64,000 bases of DNA from assembly GCF_019090165.1 (NCBI RefSeq), contig NZ_JAHRIB010000209.1:20030-84029 (forward strand), given 5' to 3'. Shown piece by piece: positions 52,038 through 60,994 of the stretch. Every line of letters begins with the position of its first letter. Position 1 is the stretch's first letter. Origin of the DNA: Streptomyces sp. BV286. GTDB taxonomy: Bacteria; Actinomycetota; Actinomycetes; Streptomycetales; Streptomycetaceae. The notes under the pieces were generated by a model. That model worked only from the letters and a program-made list of their open reading frames with translations. It was not told where the DNA came from and did no database searches. The translations under genes were made by a program, and so were the position numbers.

Positions 52038-53288
52038 TCAGCCCGCGGGCGGCAGCCGCAGGCTGGCGAGCGCCCCGCCGTCGGGAGCGTTCGCGAACTC
52101 CAGCGTCGCCCCGATGACCCGGGCCTGCCCCAGCGCGATGGTCAGCCCGAGGCCGTGCCCATGGCCGCGCTCCGACGCGCCCGTGCGGAATCGCTGCGGG
52201 CCGTCCGCGAGCAGCTCCGCCGGGAAGCCCGGGCCGTGGTCCCGTACGGTCACGATCGTCCCGACCACCTCGACCTCGACGGGCGTGCGGCCGTGCCGGT
52301 GGGCGTTGACGACAAGGTTGGCGACGATCCGGTCGAGCCGACGCGGATCGGTCTCCGCCGACAGGGCACCGGTGGCGGTGAACCGCGTGTCCAGCCCGGT
52401 GCGGGCCACGGACTCTCCGACCATCTCGGCGAGCGGTACGGGCCTGAGTTCGGCCTGCTCGGCGCCCGCGTCGAGCCGGGAGATCTCCAGCAGCTCCTCC
52501 ACGAGCGTCCGCAGCACCCCCACCCGGTCACGCACCAGGTCGGTGCTCTCGCCTTCGGGAAGCAGCCCGCTCGCGGTCACCAAGCCCATGAGAGGCGTAC
52601 GCAACTCATGGGCGACGTCGGCGGTGAAGCGCTGCTCGGTCAGCAGACGTTCGCGCAGACTGTCGGCCATCGAGTCGACGGTGGCCGAGATCTCGGTGAT
52701 CTCGTCACCGCCCCGGCCACCGGCCGCAGTCCTGGCGGCCAAATCTCCCCCGGCGATCCGGCGGGCGGTCCGCGCCACCCGGCGCAGCCTCCGGGTCGGC
52801 GACTCGGCGGCGAGCACCGACAGCGGTACGACGACCGCCAGCGCCGCCAGGGAGTACTTCCACATGTGCCGGTCCAGCGCCCGCCGGGTGAGCAGGTCGG
52901 AGGTCATGTCGGCGCTCACCGCCACGGGAGCGCCACGGAGGGTCCGAACGGCCCACATCGAGGGGTGGTCGCCGGGGCTGTCGCCGTCGTACCAGGTGGC
53001 GGAGCCGACCGCCCTGCCCTGGCGGTCCTTGAGACGGCGCAGGAGTTCGTCGGGCATCTCCCCGGGCGAGACGACCAGACCGTCGGGCGGGACGCCGTCC
53101 TGCTCGTAGTTCTCCACAGCGTCGGACAACTGGGTCAGGGCCTTGGCCGCACCGTCGTTCATCGACCGTTCCAGGGTGCTGCGGTGGACCAACAGCCCGA
53201 CGGTCACCGCGATGGCACAGCACGCCACGGTGACGAGCAGTGCGATCTTCCAGCGCAGTGAACGCCAGTGCGGCAGTGCGCGTACCAC
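52038..53288 (-). CDS. sensor histidine kinase, OmpR-system type
   Basis: This 416-residue kinase has two membrane helices (about 14-34 and 143-162) around a roughly 105-residue outer sensor domain, then HAMP, FTADVAHELRTPLMG with His 227, an N box IVANLVVNAHRHG and G boxes VRDHGPGFP and GHGHGLGLTIALG. The GTG at 53288 is one base after the regulator stop. It probably controls the envelope genes that follow at 51898-49873. Confidence 0.93.
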   Translation of the reverse strand: MVRALPHWRSLRWKIALLVTVACCAIAVTVGLLVHRSTLERSMNDGAAKALTQLSDAVENYEQDGVPPDGLVVSPGEMPDELLRRLKDRQGRAVGSATWYDGDSPGDHPSMWAVRTLRGAPVAVSADMTSDLLTRRALDRHMWKYSLAALAVVVPLSVLAAESPTRRLRRVARTARRIAGGDLAARTAAGGRGGDEITEISATVDSMADSLRERLLTEQRFTADVAHELRTPLMGLVTASGLLPEGESTDLVRDRVGVLRTLVEELLEISRLDAGAEQAELRPVPLAEMVGESVARTGLDTRFTATGALSAETDPRRLDRIVANLVVNAHRHGRTPVEVEVVGTIVTVRDHGPGFPAELLADGPQRFRTGASERGHGHGLGLTIALGQARVIGATLEFANAPDGGALASLRLPPAG

Positions 53289-53289
53289 G

Positions 53290-54105
53290 TCAGCGCCGCA
53301 GCTTGTAGCCGAAGCCGCGGACGGTCTCGACCCGCTCGGCCCCGATCTTTTTCCGCAGGCGCTGCACGCACAGGTCGACCACGCGGCTGTCGCCGTCCCA
53401 GCCGTAGTCCCACACGTTGCGCAGCAGGGTCTGCCGGTCCAGCACGATGCCCGGGTGCGCTGCGAACTCCAGCAGCAGCCGCAGTTCGGTGGGGGCAAGC
53501 GCGACCGGTTCACCGGCCCGGAACACCTCCAAGCCGCCCGTGTCGATGACCAGGTCGCCGAAGACGAGCCGAGCGTGCCGGTCGCGGCCTGGCCTCTCCG
53601 ACCGGTCCGCCGGTTCCGGCCGGTGGTCCGACCGACCCGGACGATCGGTCAGGAGCCCGGCCGCCGGGCCGGGGGCGGGAGCGAATGTGGCCCGCCGCAG
53701 CAGCGAACGGATCCGGGCCACCAGCACGGAGGTGTCGACGGGCTTGACCACATAGTCGTCGGCCCCCGCTTCCAGGCCGGAGACGACGTCCAGGGCGTCG
53801 CCGCGCGCTGACATCATCAGGACGGGGTCCACGCTGGTTTCCCGGATCCGGCGGCACAGCCCGATGCCGTCGAGGCCGGGCAGCATCACGTCCAGCAACA
53901 GCAGGTCGTGCCGGCCCTCCCGGAACAGTTCGAGTCCGGTCAGGCCGTCGGCGGCAGCGGTGACGCGGTAGCCGTAGCGCTCCAGCGCCATCGTGACGGA
54001 TCTGCGGATCACCGCGTCGTCCTCGACGAGCAGGATCGTCACGGGCGCGGGCGCGGGCGCGGGCGCGGGCACGGGCGCGCCCCCGTCAGCTGCTGAAGCG
54101 GGCAT
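53290..54105 (-). CDS. response regulator, OmpR type
   Basis: This 271-residue protein has a receiver at about 22-140 with Asp 72 (LLLLDVMLPG) and Lys in YVVKPVD, a long Arg/Pro-rich linker (about 142-178) and a winged helix (about 180-270, with LAPTELRLLLEFAAHPGIVL). The N-terminal 21 residues include a Pro-Ala run encoded by a GGGCGC hexamer repeat. The true start may be a later codon directly before VTILLVEDD. It is the partner of the downstream kinase. Confidence 0.92.
   Translation of the reverse strand: MPASAADGGAPVPAPAPAPAPVTILLVEDDAVIRRSVTMALERYGYRVTAAADGLTGLELFREGRHDLLLLDVMLPGLDGIGLCRRIRETSVDPVLMMSARGDALDVVSGLEAGADDYVVKPVDTSVLVARIRSLLRRATFAPAPGPAAGLLTDRPGRSDHRPEPADRSERPGRDRHARLVFGDLVIDTGGLEVFRAGEPVALAPTELRLLLEFAAHPGIVLDRQTLLRNVWDYGWDGDSRVVDLCVQRLRKKIGAERVETVRGFGYKLRR
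54043..54080. repeat. GGGCGC hexanucleotide repeat
   Basis: About six near-perfect copies of GGGCGC encode the Ala-Pro run (VPAPAPAPAP) at the start of the OmpR-type regulator. Copy number could vary between strains without changing the frame. Confidence 0.8.
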
Positions 54106-54437
54106 CTTTTCCGTCCGGAGGTTGGTTCGGGGGCTCTCTCACCCTGCCAGAATGCTGCCTCCGTCCAGGCTCAACCGTGTATCAGCCGCGTATCGGCGAT
54201 CTCTCGGCGGCGTCGCGGGCTACGAGGTCCGGGAAGCAACAGACGAAAGCCTCGGGCGTGCAGCCCTGATCCAGCAGGTCACCTGGGCCTGCCTTCGCCT
54301 AGCACTCGGCCTTGAGGGTGACGGCTGGTCGGCAGCGCAAGAGCCCTGTCGGAGAGCGTCGACCCAATGGGTCGAATCGAGTCCAGAAGGGGCTGCCTCC
54401 GAGGGAGCGCCTTGACCCAGTACGCCACCCGCGCGGT
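54106..54437. other. intergenic region upstream of the OmpR-type regulator
   Basis: There are 332 bases between the regulator start and the protease stop, both leftward. Open frames here have no recognisable product. The promoter of the two-component operon should be in the left part, and no operator pattern was seen. Confidence 0.45.
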
Positions 54438-55268
54438 TCAGCCCGGGATGACATGCCCGAGCCCGTGAGAGGCGAGCGGTTCGTGGAACGGCTTCCAGAT
54501 GGCGGGGTCGGCCAGGTTCGTGAAGAGCCCGGTGCAGGTGTTCGTGTCGCCGGTCACGAGCCCGTACACGACCGTTTTGCCGGAGGCCTTCGTATCGAAC
54601 AACGGTCCCCCGCTGTCCCCGGGGCCGACCCGGGATGCGGCGGTGCCCGCGCAGATGAACTCCTTGTCCCAGGCACCGCCCTCCGTGTCGAACTTGTTGA
54701 CGGGCAACTTCACTTCGTGCAGACGGGACGGCTTGTTCGGATCGGCGAGATCGGTACGTCCCCAACCGGCGGCGCGTACGACACGGCCCGGCCGCAGCTG
54801 CGTTCCCAGCGGTGGCAGAGCCGCGCGAGGCTGGCCGACCGCACTGTCGAGCACGATGAGCCCCAGGTCCGTGTTGGTGGCGGTGTCGAAGTCGGGGTGG
54901 CTGTCGACGGAGAAGTGGTCGCCGGTCACCACTGTTCCGCCGGGTGTACTCGAGTCGGTCCGCCCCAGTACCAGCCGGATCTTGACCATGCCCTGCTCGG
55001 CGAACCTGGAGCAGTGCGCCGCTGTGGCGACAACGCGGCTGTGGACGAGTGCTCCGCCGCAGTAGTGCGACCAGGTCCCGTCGTCGCCCTGTTGCTCGAT
55101 CTGTACGACGAAGGGCCGCTCGCCGTCCGGTACCGGCACTCCACCGACGATCGCCGAGGCGACGGGTGCCAGGGCGAACACGGTTCCCAACGCACAGACA
55201 CCCGCGAGGGAGGTGACCGCCCGTCGGCTCACTGACTTGCGCACGGTGGACTCATTTCCGTCTGCCAC
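54438..55268 (-). CDS. secreted trypsin-like serine protease
   Basis: This protein of up to 276 residues has a signal peptide (about 9-39, RKSVSRRAVTSLAGVCALG then a hydrophobic core and AxA site) and a mature start IVGGVPV at 40. The chymotrypsin-fold triad is complete: His 85 (TAAHCS), Asp 134 (TNTDLGLIVL) and Ser 219 (GPGDSGGPLF). No propeptide is visible between the leader and IVGG. The start could be GTG 55268 or, with slightly better spacing, GTG 55244. It is a degradative or signalling protease outside the cell. Confidence 0.92.
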   Translation of the reverse strand: MADGNESTVRKSVSRRAVTSLAGVCALGTVFALAPVASAIVGGVPVPDGERPFVVQIEQQGDDGTWSHYCGGALVHSRVVATAAHCSRFAEQGMVKIRLVLGRTDSSTPGGTVVTGDHFSVDSHPDFDTATNTDLGLIVLDSAVGQPRAALPPLGTQLRPGRVVRAAGWGRTDLADPNKPSRLHEVKLPVNKFDTEGGAWDKEFICAGTAASRVGPGDSGGPLFDTKASGKTVVYGLVTGDTNTCTGLFTNLADPAIWKPFHEPLASHGLGHVIPG

Positions 55269-55549
55269 CGGGCACTGCCCCGGCGGACTCGCGGGGCGGC
55301 CGACGCCCGGCCGCCACTTCCGAGGAGGATCATGAGTCCCTCATTCCTCCGGCAGTCCTCCGTCCCGTATCGGGCCGATCGCGGCCTCCCCTCGGCTGTG
55401 TAGCGGCGCGGGTGAAGGCACGAGGGCCTGGTCCAAAGGGAGTTGGGATCGGCGACCGCGCCCCCGGACGGGATCGCGGTCACCTGCCTGCCGACGGACG
55501 AACCAGGTCGACCCAGAGCTGCGGAGACTGCTCGCCCGGTTGGAGGAGG

Positions 55550-55830
55550 TGGTCGGATCGGCGAGCGCCTGGGACGCTCTCGAAGCGGCTTCACCACCAA
55601 AATCCATCTCGCCGCCGACGGACGATGCCGCCCCTCGCCCTCGCCCTGACACGGATCGAGCATGGCGTCGCGTTCGGGGTCGGGTCTTCGCCTTCGACGA
55701 GTTCGAACCTCTGAGAATCCGACCCACCGCAGGCTCCTGCTGGGCGATACAGGGCAAGCCCAACCCACCACCGCTGGTGAGAAGGGCATCCGCTGGCGCG
55801 GACGCCCCCTCGCCGCCGCAGCCTGACGGC
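55550..55830 (+). mobile_element. IS5-type transposase remnants
   Basis: On the plus strand a frame contains ERLGRSRSGFTTKIHLAADG (about 55561-55625), a hallmark of IS5-family transposases, followed out of frame by PPLALALT and nothing more of that protein. At about 55770-55830 lies EKGIRWRGRPLAAAA and a stop, matching the tail seen at 46235. No terminal repeats are visible. Two different element fragments have been joined. Confidence 0.6.
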
Positions 55831-55837
55831 CAGTAGC

Positions 55838-56248
55838 TCAAGAGCCCCGGAAAACACCGTCGTCGTCGGCGGCACCGGCGAACTCCTCGAAGTCCATGTT
55901 CGCGCCCGAGATGTTGTTCTCGATGCTCCACAGCTCGGCTGCCACCACGCGGACACAACACCGACGATCACCCCGCAGGTCGACCACGAGGAGCGGCAGT
56001 TCGGCCGAGGCGACAGCCGTGGAGTCCACCAGTACGAGAAGGGGATGCCGGTACGAGGGATGGATCAGGTCGATGGCCTGGTCAGGCGTCAAGCCCTCGT
56101 GGCTCCGGTCATCGATGAGCGCGACGTTGGCCAAGAAGCCGTCCCTGCTGGGCGAATACAACGCCGCTCGAAGAGCGTTCCAGGCGCCGTCCGCCGAGAA
56201 GTCAGTGCGCACCACAAGGGCTTCCAACGTGCTGGGGAACTGCTTCAT
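55838..56248 (-). CDS. DUF6924-type protein
   Basis: This 136-residue soluble protein has LEALVVRTDFSADGAWNALR (about 8-27), LVLVDSTAVASAELPLLVVD, a strand CVRVVAAELWSIENNISGAN and the end MDFEEFAGAADDDGVFRG. This layout is that of the DUF6924 family widespread in Streptomyces. The function is unknown. The complete length and conserved C-terminus suggest an intact gene. The ATG at 56248 has no strong ribosome site. Confidence 0.8.
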   Translation of the reverse strand: MKQFPSTLEALVVRTDFSADGAWNALRAALYSPSRDGFLANVALIDDRSHEGLTPDQAIDLIHPSYRHPLLVLVDSTAVASAELPLLVVDLRGDRRCCVRVVAAELWSIENNISGANMDFEEFAGAADDDGVFRGS

Positions 56249-56344
56249 GCGCAGACAGTACCGCTAAGCCGGTGAACCATTCCGGCCACAGGGCTAAATA
56301 CCCATGTGAAGCCGTCGATGCCACCATCGGTACGGATTCCCGCT

Positions 56345-56647
56345 TCAGTCCACCCAGTGGCTTGGATCGGGATCGTGCAGTGTTCTGCTTCGGAATTCCG
56401 CATCAAGGCCGGCAAGTAGTCGTCGCAATTCGGTGCGTGCCGGAAGCGGGAGCATGCCCACCATGTCCTCCAACGCGTCTCTGACCACTGCGACATCGTC
56501 GTACTGACACTCAGGACAAGCCGGACACTCCGAGGGAGTCAACCACAGCTTCCTACCGGGCTGGCGCAAGAAATTCCGGTTGCTGCAGAGGAATTGAGAG
56601 GTTCGCCCAGGCTGGACTTCATTGCTGTGACAGCTATGTTCCACCAA
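56345..56647 (-). CDS. small hypothetical protein, possibly truncated
   Basis: This 100-residue protein has LCSNRNFLRQPGRKLWLTPS (about 19-38), ECPACPECQYDD with three Cys in a zinc-ribbon-like pattern, and the helical part LPLPARTELRRLLAGLDAEF. It stops after DPSHWVD. The layout recalls small Streptomyces proteins whose C-terminus continues further, so an early stop is possible. The function is unknown. Confidence 0.5.
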   Translation of the reverse strand: MVEHSCHSNEVQPGRTSQFLCSNRNFLRQPGRKLWLTPSECPACPECQYDDVAVVRDALEDMVGMLPLPARTELRRLLAGLDAEFRSRTLHDPDPSHWVD

Positions 56648-56659
56648 GCGAATCGCGGC

Positions 56660-56874
56660 ACTCGTGTCAGCCGGTGCCTCCGGTCCCGGTGCGGAGCAGG
56701 GACTCCTTCTTCGCGGAGAACGCGATCACCGCTATCGGTGCGGGCGGCATGCAGCGGGTGTTCGTCTACTACCCGGCTCCCTCCGACGACGTCAAGTCGG
56801 TGACGTTCGAGGTGAAGGACCAGGTGCAGGGCTCCGGCAAGGTGGCAGACGTGGCCGTACTGGCCGCCCGCTGA
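56660..56874 (+). pseudogene. C-terminal fragment of an unrecognised protein
   Basis: A 66-residue frame reads FFAENAITAIGAGGMQRVFV, YYPAPSDDVKSVTFEVKDQV and QGSGKVADVAVLAAR. This is a clean beta-rich domain end with normal codon use but no start or upstream domain. The 5' part is probably lost, since sense disappears before 56680. Confidence 0.5.
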
Positions 56875-56902
56875 CCCGACGGGCGGCCCTCGGCGGGCGG
56901 CG

Positions 56903-57931
56903 TCAGCCGAGCGGGATGGCCGAGATCGAGAACGGGAGCTCCGGCTGACCACCGGTCTGCCCTGTGTTGTACTGGCTGTTGACCACCAGCAGCCGGCCAC
57001 GTACCACTCGCGCGGTGCTGGGATGCAGGAAGTCCGAGTTGATCACGGACTCCACCTCGGCCGCCGACCAGTCGTCGGTCGGCCGCAGCACCGAGACCTG
57101 CGGCTGCGGGTTCTGCGGGGAGAGCCCGCCGCGGACCACGTAGAGCCGTCCGTCATGCCGGACGAGGCCGTCGCCGCCGTACAGGAAGGCGCCGCCGAGG
57201 TCCACCTGGTGGATCTCCTTGGAGGTCCGGTCGAATCGGTACAGCTTGCCCGACTGGCTGTGCACGGCGATCAGATTGTCGCCGTCGACCGCGATGATGC
57301 CGTTGAGGTTGTGCCCGTCGACGTGCTCCACCGGAGTGCCGTCCAGGTCGAGCCAAGGGTGCATGCTCCAGCGCCCGTCCCGCTCGCTGATCCGGTAGAT
57401 GAGGTGACCGAGCGAGTCGGTGGCGTAGGCGGTGCCGTCCTCAGCGATGGTGATGTCGTTGACGAAGCCACCGGGCACGCCGGAGACCGTGGCCAGGAGC
57501 CGGCGGGATCGGATGTCGTAGATCCACACCCGGTTGGTCGGGCCTCCGCCCACGTAGAGCCTGCCCTGGTCGTCGGAGATGATCCCCGACGTGGTCGTAC
57601 GGCCGTCCACGCCGCCCCGGAGCCACACCTGCATCCTCTCCCGGCCGGGCGTGCCCACGTACAGGGTGCCCTCCTGCGTGCTGCCGGTGAAGAACTGGTC
57701 GGTGGCCCGGTCGTACGCCAGCCCGCCGGGGTATGCCCGCTGGCCCGGGACGATGTACCGGGACGGCAGGCCGATGTCGGCGTCGTTCCGGAGTTCCGCG
57801 GTCTGGGCCGACGGAGTGGGAGCCGGATTTCCGGTGTGCGTGGAGGCCGTGGCAGGGGTGGCCACGAGCAGGAGGGTGAGGGCGGCGAAGACGGTGGGGA
57901 CGCGCACGAAGATCTGTCCTTTCGAAGGCAT
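56903..57931 (-). CDS. secreted SMP-30/NHL-type beta-propeller protein
   Basis: This 342-residue protein has a signal peptide (KGQIFVRVPTVFAALTLLLV, cut near ATA-STH) and a six-bladed propeller in which blades such as GGLAYDRATDQFFTGSTQEG, GIISDDQGRLYVGGG and DITIAEDGTAYATDSLGHLI repeat. It resembles SMP-30/gluconolactonase-like extracellular proteins. Catalytic metal ligands cannot be fixed by eye. The ATG at 57931 is set by the leader. The role could be sugar lactone hydrolysis or binding. Confidence 0.82.
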   Translation of the reverse strand: MPSKGQIFVRVPTVFAALTLLLVATPATASTHTGNPAPTPSAQTAELRNDADIGLPSRYIVPGQRAYPGGLAYDRATDQFFTGSTQEGTLYVGTPGRERMQVWLRGGVDGRTTTSGIISDDQGRLYVGGGPTNRVWIYDIRSRRLLATVSGVPGGFVNDITIAEDGTAYATDSLGHLIYRISERDGRWSMHPWLDLDGTPVEHVDGHNLNGIIAVDGDNLIAVHSQSGKLYRFDRTSKEIHQVDLGGAFLYGGDGLVRHDGRLYVVRGGLSPQNPQPQVSVLRPTDDWSAAEVESVINSDFLHPSTARVVRGRLLVVNSQYNTGQTGGQPELPFSISAIPLG

Positions 57932-57959
57932 GTCACTGATGATCAGCGGACGGCTCTCG

Positions 57960-58373
57960 GCCAACCAGGGCTCGACCCTGCCTAGGTACGGCGAACCTAT
58001 GGTCCGACAGGACCACCCAACGGCCTGTTTGACCGATTACTGTGGATATCTGCCAGCTCGTTCCGCTGTCCGGAACGATGACGAAGAGCTCGTCCTGCGG
58101 GCTCTCGCCCGAAGTGGTTTTGGAGTGCGCGAAGTTGAAGGAGCCTGCCCGGCCGAGAGCGTCCCGTCGAAGGACTCCATGGCGAGATAGGTGCCCAGGG
58201 CAGTGGACTCGTTGAACGCGGAGGTGAACAACGTGGTCGAGCGCCCGATCACTTCGCCTTCGTACTTCTTGTCCATCGTGGGCTACACCGACAGCCACGG
58301 CGGTCTGGATCTGTGGACTGGATACCTGGGTTGGAGTGAAGTCGGACACTTTGAACGTTCCTGAAACTCGCAT
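57960..58373 (-). pseudogene. DUF3224 protein with two compensating frameshifts
   Basis: The frame from ATG 58373 reads MRVSGTFKVSDFTPTQVSSP. At about 58277 it must change to KKYEGEVIGRSTTLFTSAFN and TYLAMESFDGTLSAGQA. At about 58145 it returns to the first frame with GSFNFAHSKTTSGESPQDEL, VIVPDSGTSWQISTVIGQTG and RWVVLSDHR, then runs past the expected end. The pieces together cover most of a DUF3224 beta-barrel. Two indels make it a pseudogene unless they are sequence errors. Confidence 0.7.
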
Positions 58374-58439
58374 CCCCAGATCGTCTGGTGCACCACCGGC
58401 AGCGGCTCCAGACAAACCTCATGATCCGCCGGACAGGCC

Positions 58440-59276
58440 CTAGCCGGGCGTCCCGTCGCGCTCGCTTCTTCGGGCGAGACTCCGGGCTTGCCCGTCGTGG
58501 ATATCGCTTACCCACTCCCAGCCGGGCTTGGCAGATGGTCCGAGCCGCGGGTCATCGGATGCATGGCCGTCACGCAAGGCATGCACGTAGGCCCGATCCT
58601 GGTCGATCCGTGTGCGTACCTGATCAGCTGCGCCGACGGACCCGTGACCGGGGACGAGGACATCGAGGTTGCCGGCCACGCCCTCGAGCATCCGCAGCCC
58701 AACAAGGTAGTCCTCAATCGGGTCATCGGTGCTGGTGAAGTCGTCGAGCATCGGAATCAGGACATCAGAAAGCATGTCGCCGGCGACGAGAACACCTCGT
58801 TCCTCGATCAAGAGCGCCGCATGGCCCGGGGCATGCGCCGGGTGCTCAACAATCCGGACTTGAGGGCCGTCCCAAGGAATCCGCGCAGCTCCGTCAGGCA
58901 GACCGGTAATGAGGCCGAACAGGTCCAGCGGTACCTCCCCGGCGATTTCCGGAGGTAGCGCCTCGGCGGCACGGGCCTTCCAGTCCGGGCGTGACAGCAC
59001 ATCTCGCATAAAGGACGCACAGCGGGCTGTACCGTAACGGGGCGCTTCGCCGAGTTCTGCGTGCCAGAGCACGTGATCCCAATCAGGATGCGTCGAGAAG
59101 CCTGCCACAACGGGCTGCTCCAACTCGCGAAGGTCATTCGCGAGGCAGGCCATTTCGTCGCCCGTTATTCCGGGGTCGATGAGCAACACGCCAGCCCGGC
59201 CCCGCACGACAACCGTGTTGTTCTGGAGTAGCTCGCTCTGGTGGATCAGTACACCCTCCGCGACCCGGCTCAGCAC
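58440..59276 (-). CDS. metallo-beta-lactamase-fold hydrolase
   Basis: This 278-residue protein starts at GTG 59276 with GGAGGGG upstream. It has NTVVVRGRAGVLLIDPGITG (about 20-39), the metal motif STHPDWDHVLW (His 63, Asp 65, Asp 67, His 68; a variant of HxHxDH), HAPGHAALLIEERGVLVAGD (third His and bridging Asp) and VPGHGSV. It is a cytoplasmic hydrolase of unknown substrate. It is divergent from an HxlR regulator 75 bases away, its probable controller. Confidence 0.87.
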   Translation of the reverse strand: MLSRVAEGVLIHQSELLQNNTVVVRGRAGVLLIDPGITGDEMACLANDLRELEQPVVAGFSTHPDWDHVLWHAELGEAPRYGTARCASFMRDVLSRPDWKARAAEALPPEIAGEVPLDLFGLITGLPDGAARIPWDGPQVRIVEHPAHAPGHAALLIEERGVLVAGDMLSDVLIPMLDDFTSTDDPIEDYLVGLRMLEGVAGNLDVLVPGHGSVGAADQVRTRIDQDRAYVHALRDGHASDDPRLGPSAKPGWEWVSDIHDGQARSLARRSERDGTPG

Positions 59277-59351
59277 GGTGACCCCCTCCGCTTGTGATCT
59301 GCAACCACTCGTCGGGACGGTAGTACCGGCCGATGGTAGATTGCAAGCACT

Positions 59352-59849
59352 ATGGGCGAAGCGAAAGAGCCACGGTCGGAGTGCCCGATCAACGCCGCCA
59401 TCGAGGTGTTCGGCGATCGTTGGAGCCTGCTCGTCCTCCGCGACATCGTCTTCGGAGACCGTCGCTACTTCCGGGAGCTTCAGGCCAACTCGATCGAGGG
59501 GATCGCCTCCAACATTCTCGCCGACCGGCTCAAGCGACTCGTCGGATTCGGACTGCTCTCCCGCGAGGACACGCGACCCGGCCAGCGGGCGCGCTACAGC
59601 CTGACCGAACCCGCGATCCAACTCGTACCCGTGTTCGCGCAGCTCGGCAGCTGGGGACTTCGCCACCGGCCCACGAGCCGTGCACTGCGCGTTCGCGCCG
59701 AGCTGCTCGAACAAGGCGGCCCCGCGCTCTGGGAAGAGTTCATGGACGAGCTTCGCCACTCACACCTTGGCCCCGAATCCCCACCACGATCACCGAGCGT
59801 TCGCGAACGCCTGAACGCGGCCTACCTCGCTACCACCAACTCCTCGTAG
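59352..59849 (+). CDS. HxlR-family regulator
   Basis: This 165-residue winged-helix regulator has CPINAAIEVFGDRWSLLVLR (conserved Cys 11 region), FRELQANSIEGIASNILADR and RYSLTEPAIQLVPVF, plus a C-terminal extension (about 115-165) beyond the usual domain. It is divergent from the MBL hydrolase. The 75-base gap contains GGTAGTACC, a short near-palindrome that may be its site. Confidence 0.9.
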   Translation: MGEAKEPRSECPINAAIEVFGDRWSLLVLRDIVFGDRRYFRELQANSIEGIASNILADRLKRLVGFGLLSREDTRPGQRARYSLTEPAIQLVPVFAQLGSWGLRHRPTSRALRVRAELLEQGGPALWEEFMDELRHSHLGPESPPRSPSVRERLNAAYLATTNSS

Positions 59850-60334
59850 CTGGCAGGCCGTCGGCCAAGCGCTGCGACGTCGGATCCCACTGGGCGAGTG
59901 GTGTGGTCATCCTGGCCATACTGCCTGCCCACAACTCCCGAGCGTGCACTACTGGTCACGATCTTTGGTGGTGTGGCCCCTGGCCTCGCGAGTTCCGCTG
60001 TCGTAGGCGACTATGTGCCGAAAGCGGCAATCGGATCGGGCCCGCGTCTTGAGGCTGCTGTTGGTAGAGATGGCCCTTCCTGCTCGGGGCAGACGTGCCC
60101 TACGCGCGTGCAGGGCACGAAGGCCGACCTCGCATTCTTGCGGGTGTCCGTCGGCAGCGGTTTGGAGCAGAGGACATGGGCGCACGGGCGCGCCCGCCCG
60201 GCCATGGCTCCCGTACATGCCGAGACCTGCGTCCCAAAATGATGCGACGCCGTGGGTCTGGTTCGGGCGAGCTGAGCGGGGAACCCAGAGAAGTGCCTGC
60301 ATCGGGCACACCGCCATACGAAGGGAAATCCGGA
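59850..60334. other. intergenic region before the PRC-barrel gene
   Basis: There are 485 bases without a supported gene. Open frames on both strands have no recognisable product. It should hold the promoter of the two stress-type genes that follow. Confidence 0.5.
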
Positions 60335-60691
60335 ATGATCCAGAGCGCGGATATCCGTGAGTGGCGCACCCATGACGTCATCGACGCAGGGGGACACAAG
60401 ATCGGCACGCTGGAGTCCGTCTACGTGGACACCAGCACCGACGAGCCGGCTATGACCACTGTCCAGGTAGGGCTGCCCACCCGCCACCGCTTGGTTTTCG
60501 TTCCGCTGGCGGACGCGATCGTGGGTCCCGGCTACGTCAAGGTCGACTATGACAAGTCGCTGGTGAAGAAGTGCCCGGCGATTGGCACGGATGATGTCCT
60601 GCCCGCCGAGGACGAGGCCGCTGTCTTCGCGCACTACGGCCTTCCCTACCGTCCCGGCACGGACGGGGAGCGGCAGCTCGCCCGCCGCTGA
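60335..60691 (+). CDS. PRC-barrel domain protein
   Basis: This 118-residue protein has IREWRTHDVIDAGGHKIGTL (about 6-25), ESVYVDTSTDEPAMTTVQVG and LVFVPLADAIVGPGYVKVDY, the PRC-barrel pattern. The tail (AVFAHYGLPYRPG) resembles the YsnF/AvaK-associated type of Streptomyces, often found with general stress genes. The ATG at 60335 has GAAGGGAAAT upstream. The next small membrane gene is 27 bases away and probably co-transcribed. Confidence 0.87.
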   Translation: MIQSADIREWRTHDVIDAGGHKIGTLESVYVDTSTDEPAMTTVQVGLPTRHRLVFVPLADAIVGPGYVKVDYDKSLVKKCPAIGTDDVLPAEDEAAVFAHYGLPYRPGTDGERQLARR

Positions 60692-60718
60692 CCGGATTCT
60701 CGAGGAGGTGCCTGCTTT

Positions 60719-60892
60719 ATGACGCTCTTCCTGGTCCTCGTTATCGCGGCGATCGTGCTGGGCCTCATTGGCGTGGTCGCCGAAGGGCTGTTCTACCTGC
60801 TCATCATCGGCATCGTGGTGTTCGTCGCCGCTTTGGTGTACCTGGGAATGCACCTGCAGCGCTCCGGCCGACACCGCCGCCCGCTGCGCTGA
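60719..60892 (+). CDS. 57-residue two-span membrane protein
   Basis: ATG 60719 has the strong ribosome site CGAGGAGGTG before it. The protein is two hydrophobic helices, LFLVLVIAAIVLGLIGVVA and LLIIGIVVFVAALVYLG, joined by EGLFY, with a basic tail QRSGRHRRPLR. It resembles the short hydrophobic (DUF6131-like) proteins common beside stress genes in Streptomyces. Confidence 0.75.
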   Translation: MTLFLVLVIAAIVLGLIGVVAEGLFYLLIIGIVVFVAALVYLGMHLQRSGRHRRPLR

Positions 60893-60994
60893 GGCATCAT
60901 GAAGCTGCCAGGCCGGGGTACGCGCGTCGGCCTCCCTGTGGCAGGTGCGCGTTCGTGGGGGCCCGAACCGCGCCTGGTCTCGGGCTCCAGTCCT

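Noticed and set aside
51711..53261. Plus-strand open frame of 516 codons over the sensor kinase
   Set aside because: The kinase on the minus strand has all H, N and G boxes; the plus frame has none and is a shadow.
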